A stretch of DNA of 40,605 bases, taken from the NCBI GenBank assembly GCA_022826825.1, contig JAJDUD010000055.1, forward strand, positions 1 to 40,605. Reading direction: 5' to 3'. Under the pieces are notes generated by a model, which saw only the letters and a list, made by a program, of their open reading frames with translations, was not told the origin of the DNA and made no database searches. Shown here piece by piece: positions 1-5,780 of the stretch. The translations under genes and the position numbers were made by a program. Source of the stretch: Acidobacteriota bacterium. Its GTDB lineage: Bacteria > Acidobacteriota > Vicinamibacteria > Marinacidobacterales > Marinacidobacteraceae. Position 1 is the stretch's first letter, and each line of letters starts with the position of its first letter.

Positions 1-3
1 CCG

Positions 4-153
4 CCGGACCCGCGAATGCGGGGAGCTGATCCCCTCCGGACCCGCGAATGCGGGGAGCTGACACCCGCCGGACCCGCGAATGCGGGGAGCTGATCCCCTC
101 CGGACCCGCGAATGCGGGGAGCTGCCGTCCTCCGGCTCCGCGTTCATGAGCTG
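4..153. repeat. 32-bp tandem repeat array (4 copies plus one degenerate)
   Basis: Four copies of a 25-nt core start at 4, 36, 68 and 100, exactly 32 bp apart, each followed by a 7-nt variable joint. Positions 65-124 are identical to 1-60, so there is also a 64-bp higher-order unit. A degenerate fifth copy lies at 132-153. Each core carries a small hairpin, CCCGC-GAAT-GCGGG, then GAGCTG. The array probably continues beyond the left edge. Function unknown; the 7-nt joints rule out a normal CRISPR array. Confidence 0.9.
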
Positions 154-276
154 GGCTCGTTCCTCGGCGGCGCAAGCGCCGTAACGGCCTCGTCAAGGAC
201 TTCACCAGCGTGCCCAGTTCTCCCGCCAGCAACCCCAACGAGGCCACCACATGAGCTCGATCAACCCGGGGGGGGT

Positions 277-395
277 GGCCCAGTCTTAGATGTCGCCAGC
301 GGCCCAGTTTTGGATGTCGCCAGCGGCCCAGTTCTAGATGTCGCCAGTGGCCCAGTTTTAGCTGTCGCCAGCGGCCCAGTTCTGGATGTCGCCCG
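277..395. repeat. 24-bp tandem repeat, five copies (possible IS21-type end)
   Basis: Five 24-bp units start at 277, 301, 325, 349 and 373, each beginning GGCCCAGT and ending TGTCGCC plus 2-3 nt, with a few substitutions. The unit is a multiple of three, so one forward frame reads through as a repeated octapeptide, but that frame has no other sign of coding. Short direct repeats of this style are known at the right ends of IS21-family elements, just past istB. An Arg/Lys-rich open stretch ends at 254 just upstream, but no recognisable transposase is in the window. The repeat is certain; the IS21 link is a guess. Confidence 0.8.
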
Positions 396-482
396 ACATC
401 GACAGGGGGTCTGCATCGGGTCGGTGAACCGCGAGGCGGAGCGGTTGGAGCGACCAGCCAAAGGCCCCACCGGCCTCCGCGC

Positions 483-540
483 ATTACACCTGTAAGTTAC
501 GTTGTAACATCAACAACAATTACGCCTTTACAACACACTT
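483..540 (+). promoter_or_regulatory. AT-rich probable promoter/operator region
   Basis: This short AT-rich stretch stands out in GC-rich DNA just before the gene starting at 585. It contains a perfect inverted repeat GTTAC-gtt-GTAAC (496-508). No convincing -35/-10 pair with good spacing could be fixed, so it is called only as a likely control region. Confidence 0.3.
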
Positions 541-584
541 AGAACGCATGGATCGCCACCAACCTCGCATACCCTTGCCCCGGC

Positions 585-1796
585 ATGTCGGTCCTCAAAC
601 TCCGGGACGAGGATCCCGTCCCCGAACCCGACAAAGAGGTCGTCCTTCCCGAAACGCCTCCGGGGCTGGACGCGATCAAGGCCTGGATGCGGGAACCGCG
701 CCCCTGGCTTCGCGGGATCAAGCTCTGGATCAAACACATCCTCTCGGCCGGTCCCGTCACCTGGAAATGGCTGCGAGAACACGTGCCTCGGGCGGTGAAG
801 TGGCTGCGCAGACTGCTGCGCCGGATCGCGAACCGCGGCGCCCCGGCGGTGCGGCCCCTGGCCGAGGTCGGCAAGGTCCTCCGCGAACTCGGCGAACGGA
901 TCGGCGGCGTGGCGGACGAACTCCGCGACCTCCTCGGCAAGCAAACGCCACCCGGGACACAGTTGGAGGGACTCGGACGCATCGCCCAGACCGTCGGCCG
1001 CCTGATCGTGTCCACGGCAAGATTCCTGGGAGCCGTCCTGAAGCTGATCGGCAAGCTCCTCGCTCTCCTCACCAAGCTCGAATCCCCTCCCGCCCCGGCC
1101 CCACCCCGCGAAACACCCGAGCCGCCACCCGAACCAGATCCCAACCCGCGGAAGGATCCCAAGCCCGACGAAGGTCCGGCGGAAGAGGACCCCGAGCCGG
1201 ACCCGCCGGGGGAAGGAACTCCGGAGCCGGTCCCCACGCCGGTTCCGGATCCCGGCCCGGACCCCGCGCCGGAACCCGACCCCAACCCGGACCCCGCGCC
1301 GGAACCGGATCCCAACCCGGACCCCACGCCGGAACCGGACCCCAACCCGGACCCCACGCCGGAACCCGACCCCAACCCGGACCCGCCGCCGGACCCGGAC
1401 CCCGGCCCGGACCCGCCGCCAGAACCGGACGCCGATTCCAGTCCGACCACTCCCGCGCCTGTCCCGGAACCCGACCCGACCGTCCCGTCCAAAGCGGACC
1501 TCGAAGCGCGCCTCAAGGGCCTCCCCACCGTCCTGCACGAACAGGTCCTCGCCAACGAGGGGCGCACGCCACCGGACATCCTGCGCCCGCTGATCCTGGA
1601 CATCTGCCTCAGACGGGACTGGTCCACGTCCAGGCAACTGGCGCGCTGGCTGGGCATGCACGGGCCCAGCCTCGCGGAGCGCCACCTCGGCCCGCTGGTC
1701 CGCGACGGCCTGCTCGAACTCAAGTATCCGGACCGTCCGAGCAGCCCCCGGCAGGCCTACCGCACCTGCCGGGACAGGTGGCCGCCCCGACGGTAG
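585..1796 (+). CDS. Pro/Asp-repeat protein with C-terminal winged-helix-like domain
   Basis: A 403-residue protein of unknown function with three visible parts. Residues about 40-160 are basic and amphipathic, rich in Trp, Leu and Arg, and predicted helical. Residues about 170-300 are a low-complexity region with a 10-residue period of the type PDPTPEPDPN (DNA 1255-1432). Residues about 310-395 resemble a winged-helix module of the kind found at the end of some bacterial AAA/helicase-like regulators, with conserved LARWLG, LxPLVRDGLLE and a QAY motif near the end. There is no signal peptide. The ATG at 585 has no clear Shine-Dalgarno sequence, but it follows an AT-rich control region. The repeat frame keeps perfect codon periodicity, which supports coding. 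The 3' end is duplicated at 3108-3230. Confidence 0.7.
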   Translation: MSVLKLRDEDPVPEPDKEVVLPETPPGLDAIKAWMREPRPWLRGIKLWIKHILSAGPVTWKWLREHVPRAVKWLRRLLRRIANRGAPAVRPLAEVGKVLRELGERIGGVADELRDLLGKQTPPGTQLEGLGRIAQTVGRLIVSTARFLGAVLKLIGKLLALLTKLESPPAPAPPRETPEPPPEPDPNPRKDPKPDEGPAEEDPEPDPPGEGTPEPVPTPVPDPGPDPAPEPDPNPDPAPEPDPNPDPTPEPDPNPDPTPEPDPNPDPPPDPDPGPDPPPEPDADSSPTTPAPVPEPDPTVPSKADLEARLKGLPTVLHEQVLANEGRTPPDILRPLILDICLRRDWSTSRQLARWLGMHGPSLAERHLGPLVRDGLLELKYPDRPSSPRQAYRTCRDRWPPRR

Positions 1797-2030
1797 GACG
1801 CCCCGGCCGAAAGCTCGCCGCGAATCCACGTCGGCGCCCGACCGCCTCGCGAGCCGCGCCATGGAGGCCCGCGACCTGCCGCGGCGCGCCGTCTGCCGCA
1901 GCGTCGTGAGCGGCATCTCCCTCGTGCTCCGTTGTCGCTCGCCGTTCTCGGCGTCCCGTTGACACGCTGAACCAGCGCCGGTTCCGCCGCGCGGCCTGCG
2001 CCGGCATGCCCCGGCGCGGCATCTTCGCTT
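1797..2030 (+). other. Gap holding duplicated downstream sequence with a private insert
   Basis: The first 60 bases or so after the stop (to about 1860) and the stretch from about 2005 onward match the sequence after the broken copy at 3231-3310 closely. In between, roughly 145 bp (about 1860-2004) occurs only here, so one copy gained or the other lost that piece. No gene is seen in it. Confidence 0.6.
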
Positions 2031-2092
2031 CGACTTTTCCACATTTCGCTCCGGAACGGGAAAAAACGGGCCCGAATCTCGTCTATGGGAGT
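2031..2092 (+). promoter_or_regulatory. Putative ECF-sigma promoter with conserved upstream box
   Basis: This element is shared almost base for base with 3322-3383 (+) and, diverged, with 26421-26479 (-). All three precede coiled-coil/C-terminal-TM genes. Common parts are CGACTTTTCCACATT, then CGCTCC, then GGGAAA (2058-2063), a 16-nt spacer and CGTCTA (2080-2085). GGGAAA-N16-CGTCTA has the look of an extracytoplasmic-function sigma promoter. Conservation in the diverged third copy, with the same 16-nt spacing, is the main evidence. The sigma class is inferred. Confidence 0.6.
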
Positions 2093-2095
2093 AGA

Positions 2096-2114
2096 GGAGG
2101 ACGCCGCGTCCTCC
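2096..2114 (+). promoter_or_regulatory. 5'-UTR hairpin containing GGAGG
   Basis: A perfect 8-bp inverted repeat GGAGGACG-ccg-CGTCCTCC lies just downstream of the predicted transcription start and 23 nt before the start codon at 2138. A separate AGGAG (about 2127-2131) serves as ribosome binding site. The hairpin is retained in the copy at 3387-3405. It may stabilise the mRNA 5' end; a regulatory role is speculative. Confidence 0.45.
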
Positions 2115-2137
2115 GACGCATCCCCCAGGAGTTCCCG

Positions 2138-2566
2138 ATGCCCCAACCCGCCCCGAAACCAGCCGCAAAGCCCGCTCCGCCAGCGGCGGACCGTCCGCCA
2201 CCCGGTCCCGACGCTGTCAGCCCGGAACCGCCGGAGGAGGGCGCCATCTTTCGCGCCCTTCTAGACGCCGGCACCGAAGCCGTGGTCGCCTATACTGCGG
2301 AAAAGCGGCTGCACACCATGATGTCGGAAGCCATAGCTCAGCAGCTTCAGCCGCTCGTGCGGGAGATGAGCCGCCGGTTCGACGGAATCGACCGCCGACT
2401 CGACGGAATCGACCGCCGACTCGACGTGATCGACGGTCGGCTGAACGAACATGATCGCAAGCTGGCCGTGGTCGCCGCGCAGACGCGGCTCCTGATCGGC
2501 GCCATGGGTTTGCTGGTGACCGTCCTGATCGCGGTCTTCGGCTTCCTGTTCGCAAACGCGAACTGA
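2138..2566 (+). CDS. Small coiled-coil protein with C-terminal membrane anchor
   Basis: The 142-residue product has a Pro/Ala-rich N-terminus (about 1-30), a short amphipathic region, a heptad-like segment around residues 75-110 built from RRFDGIDRRLDGIDRRLD repeats, and one hydrophobic helix at the very end (about 117-138, LLIGAMGLLVTVLIAVFGF). It should be tail-anchored with its coiled coil facing the cytoplasm. I chose the ATG at 2138 because AGGAG lies 7 nt upstream and the sequence just before it is shared non-coding leader with the copy at 3427. The architecture resembles DUF1640/XhlA-like small coiled-coil TM proteins, but the family is not certain. It is the intact member of three local copies and carries the putative ECF promoter at 2031-2092. 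Role unknown; envelope-stress control is inferred from the promoter only. Confidence 0.75.
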   Translation: MPQPAPKPAAKPAPPAADRPPPGPDAVSPEPPEEGAIFRALLDAGTEAVVAYTAEKRLHTMMSEAIAQQLQPLVREMSRRFDGIDRRLDGIDRRLDVIDGRLNEHDRKLAVVAAQTRLLIGAMGLLVTVLIAVFGFLFANAN

Positions 2567-2706
2567 ACCCGCCCGCGCACCGCGAAGCCGCGGCGCCGGG
2601 CCATGACCTCGGGCAGGCCACCCCGCGTCGTTTCGCAACCCGTGCGCTCGGACCCGCTGTTCACGAATCTGTCGTGGGTGCTCTGACGGCGGGACGGCAA
2701 GGGACC

Positions 2707-2813
2707 GCCGGCCTCCATCCAGGCCGGCATCACCGAGCGAAGCGAGGCGAAAGGGACGTAGCTCCGGCGCCGTGGGTGGCGCTCACGGCTTGGAACGCCG
2801 ACCTCCGGTCGGC
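2707..2813. repeat. Two REP-like palindromes
   Basis: Imperfect palindromes lie at 2707-2728 (GCCGGCCT...AGGCCGGC) and 2797-2813 (GCCGACC-TCC-GGTCGGC). Both are followed by a CATC(A/G)CCGAGCG tail. The second has the usual GGAACGCC lead-in seen in many other copies in this window. The rest of the gap 2567-2965 shows no gene. Confidence 0.85.
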
Positions 2814-2965
2814 ATCGCCGAGCGCAGCAAGGCGAGACTGCATCCCCCCAAAGGGCCGACGGCGGCTCTCACGTTCCCATGGCGCGGCGCCATCAACGCG
2901 GGTTGCGCGCTCCCGCGCGATGCTGGGCAGAGGCCGGCGCTCCGCTACCTCCGCCACACCCGCGC

Positions 2966-3105
2966 ATGTTGGACGCCCGGGTCGCGGCCCTGGTCGCACA
3001 CGACCGGAAGCTGGACGTGCTCGCGGCCCGAATGCGGCCCCTGATTGGCGGCATGGGTCTGCTGGCGACCGTCCTCATCTCGGTCTTCGACTTCCTGCTA
3101 CGTGA
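2966..3105 (+). pseudogene. Remnant of coiled-coil/TM protein (second copy)
   Basis: The stretch reads as the C-terminal half of the protein at 2138-2566: MLDARVAALVAHDRKLDVLA followed by MRPLIGGMGLLATVLISVFDFLL. The N-terminal part is missing. At about 3108 it is joined directly to a duplicated 3' end of the 585-1796 gene. This is a recombination scar, not a working gene. Confidence 0.65.
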
Positions 3106-3107
3106 AC

Positions 3108-3230
3108 TCGGAGCGCCACATCGGCCCGCTGGTCCGCGACGGCCTGCTCGAACTCAAGGTTCCGGACCGCCCGAGAAGCCCCCGGCAGGCCTACCGCACC
3201 TGCCCGGACAGGTGGCCGCCCCGACGGTAG
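3108..3230 (+). pseudogene. Duplicated 3' end of the Pro/Asp-repeat winged-helix gene
   Basis: About 120 bp here and the roughly 60 bp after the stop match 1677-1860 closely. The encoded tail (ERHIGPLVRDGLLELKVPDR...QAY...WPPRR) differs from the parent by few residues. It lacks everything upstream of the last 40 codons, so it cannot be a working gene. The duplication continues into the promoter and leader of the third coiled-coil copy. Confidence 0.75.
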
Positions 3231-3321
3231 GACGCCCCGGCCGAAGCTCCCCGCGGATCCACGTCGGCGCCCGGCCGCCTCGCGAGCCGCCCCGGCATAC
3301 CCCGGCGCGGCATCTTCGCTT

Positions 3322-3383
3322 CGACTTTTCCACATTTCGCTCCGGAGCGGGAAAAAACGGGCCCGAATCTCGTCTATGGGAAT
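3322..3383 (+). promoter_or_regulatory. Second copy of the putative ECF-sigma promoter
   Basis: Nearly identical to 2031-2092 with two or three substitutions, keeping CGACTTTTCCACATT, GGGAAA, the 16-nt spacer and CGTCTA. The GGAGGACG hairpin follows at 3387-3405. It sits in front of a frameshifted gene copy. Confidence 0.55.
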
Positions 3384-3426
3384 AGAGGAGGACGCCGCGT
3401 CCTCCGACGCATCCCCGGAAGTCCCG

Positions 3427-3800
3427 ATGCCCCAGCCCAAGCCGCCACCCGCCGCCGTCCGGCCCGGACGCCGCCGCACCGAAACCCCCCGAGGAAGGCG
3501 CCATCTTCCGCGCGCTGCTCGACGCGGGCGCTGACGCGGTCGTCCTATACTGCGGAAAAGCGGCTGCACACAATGATCTCCGAAGCCATAGCTCAGCAGC
3601 TTCAGCCGCTCGTGCGGGAAATGAGCCGCCGGTTCGACGAAGTCGACCGCCGACTCGACGGAATCGACCGTCGGCTGAACGAACATGACCGCAAGCTGGC
3701 CGTGCTCGCTGCCCAGACGCGGCTCCTGATCGGTTCCATGGGCCTGCTGGTGACCGTCCTGATCGCGGTCTTCGGCTTCCTGTTCGCGAACACGAACTGA
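3427..3800 (+). pseudogene. Frameshifted copy of coiled-coil/TM protein
   Basis: Homologous over its length to 2138-2566, with the ATG at 3427 preceded by the same leader. The reading frame is broken twice. The start-codon frame differs from the frame encoding PPEEGAIFRALLDAG. A one-base insertion near 3547 (GTCGTCCTATACT against GTCGCCTATACT in the intact copy) shifts it again. The downstream frame stays open from an ATG at 3573 and gives a 75-residue coiled-coil plus TM product (MISEAIAQQLQ to FLFANTN). That shorter piece could still be made, but no ribosome binding site was noticed for it. Confidence 0.7.
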
Positions 3801-4287
3801 ACCCGCCCGCGCAGCGCGAAGCCACGGCGCCGGGTCCACGCCACGTCGATGGCATAGCAAGACACAAGGGACCGCCGGTCTCCAGACCGGCACCGCGTCG
3901 CCTCCGAGGCCGCGAAAGAGCGCCGCGTCCATCCGTGTCAAGGTTCCATCCGCCGGTGCCGCTCTTCGTGCCTCGTACCGCCGCCTCGACCGCTCATTCC
4001 TTCGTGCGCGGGCCGGAGTTCCCGACCGTCAACGGCTGCTCCGGGTGTTCCTCCGCGGCCGCATCCAGGACCGGTCCCCACCCCCGCAGCGGTAAACGAA
4101 ACGCCCCCCGCGTGCCGTATCCACCGGTTCGCCACCGGACCGCCTCTGGTAGATTCGCCGTAGTCCCCGTATTGGGATCGGACCCCGGGCCCACACCACC
4201 GAAATCGGCGGCCCCCGCACCTTCTTGACCCGCGCGCCCCGCCCCGCATGAACGCGTCGCCATTTTCTCTGCCGAGGGGGCACTCCT
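3801..4287. other. Intergenic region with one REP palindrome
   Basis: A REP-like palindrome GCCGGTCTCCAGACCGGC lies at 3874-3891. Open frames elsewhere in the gap show no recognisable product or consistent coding pattern. The boundary to lower-GC accessory DNA falls near 4270. Confidence 0.6.
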
Positions 4288-4803
4288 ATGCAGACAACAA
4301 ACGAGAAGCACTACACGGACTCCAACTATCGGGAATCGCTGATCGAGAAACGGTTCCTGAATGAACTGCTCACAGCGTTGTGGCCCGAACAAGTAGAAGT
4401 GCTGAGGCCCGAAGTGGATTTCGCCGGGTACGACCTAGTACTTGAGGCTCGACAGCAGACGCGCCACGTCCAACTCAAGACGTCCATGCAAAAGGGCTCA
4501 GAGTCCGAAATGAAGAAGGGATACCACGGCGTCAGGGGAAGGCTCGGCATGAAGCCAGCGGGCTGTGTGCTCTGGATCGTAGTTGACGACAAGCTGGCGC
4601 CCGTGCAGTACAGATGGTTCGGCAACGGACCGGGAGAGCCGCTCCCTGGCTTGTCGGAGTTCCGGAAGGCGCGGCATACGCGACACGATGCGACCGGTAC
4701 CAAAAAGGAAAGGCAGGACACATACGAAGTGCCTAGAAGGCACTTCAAACCGGTCCCTATGGAGGTCGTTGTCGAAGAGTTGTTTGGACCGAAACAGCTC
4801 TAA
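4288..4803 (+). CDS. PD-(D/E)XK-like nuclease-fold protein (DUF4365-like)
   Basis: A 171-residue cytoplasmic protein with a compact restriction-endonuclease-like core: a helix with E20 (ESLIEKRF), then beta strands with D49 in FAGYDLVLE and Q62-L-K64 in RHVQLKTS, which reads as a D...(E/Q)xK active site. The second half has a strand-rich segment (VLWIVVDD) and an aromatic stretch. DUF4365 and related proteins share this layout and are frequent in defence islands; the exact family is not certain. A purine-rich GAGGGGG lies 8-13 nt before the ATG. It stands 178 bp before the restriction endonuclease gene on the same strand and may work with it, or may be an independent gene of the same island. 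Its codon use is less GC-rich than the housekeeping genes here. Confidence 0.65.
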   Translation: MQTTNEKHYTDSNYRESLIEKRFLNELLTALWPEQVEVLRPEVDFAGYDLVLEARQQTRHVQLKTSMQKGSESEMKKGYHGVRGRLGMKPAGCVLWIVVDDKLAPVQYRWFGNGPGEPLPGLSEFRKARHTRHDATGTKKERQDTYEVPRRHFKPVPMEVVVEELFGPKQL

Positions 4804-4981
4804 CCCATGGCCCAGAGACCCATGGGGCAACCATCTCAACGCGTTACTCGAACTCTATGACATTGCGCCCTTTACCGCTCGAAAAGCGGTGTTGTTCCGT
4901 CCGTGAGATGACGTTGGTGTCAGGTGGCGAGAAACGCCAGCAAGCAAATCTGGGCTGCGGCACGGATCGGAGCGCGAACTG

Positions 4982-5773
4982 ATGAATACCACATGTTTCA
5001 CTGTCTTCGAGCGCTGCGTGGAAGCCGTGCAATCGGGCGTGCTCATTGAATCTGTCAGCCCCAGGGACAAGGAATTCCACTTCCAGGACTGGTTCCAGGC
5101 CCGTCTGCGGCAGACCGGCGCACATTTCGAGGTCGGTGGCCGCAATTCCTATCCGGATTTCTCGCTCGTCGAGTGTGCGGAGGGCTACGAAATCAAGGGG
5201 CTCGCGTGGCCAGGCCGGGAGCGAAACTACGACTGCAACAGCCAGGCTCCGACGGGCTTCCACAACGGCCGGCAGATCTTCTACGTCTTCGGCCGCTATC
5301 CGGCTGATCTCCGGCCTTACTCGGACGCCGGTGGCGGACGACCTCAGTATCCGGTCGTGGATCTGGTGATCTGCCACGGCGACTTCCTGAACGCTGACCA
5401 CGATTACGTCCATCGGAACAAGAGCGCGAAGGGTTTCGGCACGTACGGCGACATCATGATCCGGGACCGGAAGATGTACGTTGCCCCGACGCCGTTCGCC
5501 CTGACCGACGGAACGACCGGCCTCATGACTCTCATCGTTCCCGACGGCGGCGAAGCTCCCGGCGACTTCAAGCAAGTCGGACGGCTCCTGCGAACGGAAG
5601 CGGATGAACTTGTCGTCGCCTACAGGTTCGACCTTCGGACCAACGAACTCGCCGTGGAGCGCGTGCCGAACCCCCACGCCTCCACCGAGCACCGCTTCGT
5701 CGCCTATCGGCTCAGGAGTCAGTCGGACAAGCCGGTCACGATGTCGCAGCCGGCTGACGCCGCCGAAAGCTGA
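4982..5773 (+). CDS. Type II restriction endonuclease, PD-(D/E)XK type
   Basis: The 263-residue protein carries a textbook PD-(D/E)XK core: FHFQDWFQARL helix, then SYPDFSLVE with P58-D59, then GYEIKG with E70-x-K72. This metal-dependent hydrolase site is typical of type II restriction enzymes. The rest is unassigned and presumably recognises the DNA target. The gene ends 7 bp from the stop of the minus-strand methyltransferase gene, so the two are convergent and form a probable restriction-modification pair. The ATG at 4982 follows a GGAG about 10 nt upstream. The target sequence cannot be read from the protein. I see no strong homologue by eye beyond the motif, so a standalone nuclease role remains possible. 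Confidence 0.7.
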   Translation: MNTTCFTVFERCVEAVQSGVLIESVSPRDKEFHFQDWFQARLRQTGAHFEVGGRNSYPDFSLVECAEGYEIKGLAWPGRERNYDCNSQAPTGFHNGRQIFYVFGRYPADLRPYSDAGGGRPQYPVVDLVICHGDFLNADHDYVHRNKSAKGFGTYGDIMIRDRKMYVAPTPFALTDGTTGLMTLIVPDGGEAPGDFKQVGRLLRTEADELVVAYRFDLRTNELAVERVPNPHASTEHRFVAYRLRSQSDKPVTMSQPADAAES

Positions 5774-5780
5774 GTTCGCC

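Noticed and set aside
4..153. CRISPR array, suggested by a type I-E-like hairpin in the repeat
   Set aside because: Joints between cores are only 7 nt and two of them are identical; no spacers and no cas genes are seen.
112..495. 127-codon gene over the 24-bp repeats
   Set aside because: The open frame results from a repeat length divisible by three; the rest lacks ribosome binding site or coding character.
2031..2045. DnaA boxes (TTTTCCACA) in the shared upstream element, suggesting a replication origin
   Set aside because: Only one box per element, no dnaA/dnaN or AT-rich unwinding region nearby, and the element is better explained as promoter-linked.
528..2201. Long minus-strand open frames opposite the 585-1796 gene
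   Set aside because: They are shadows of a GC-rich gene with a Pro/Asp repeat; the forward frame has regular repeats and a recognisable domain, the reverse frames do not.
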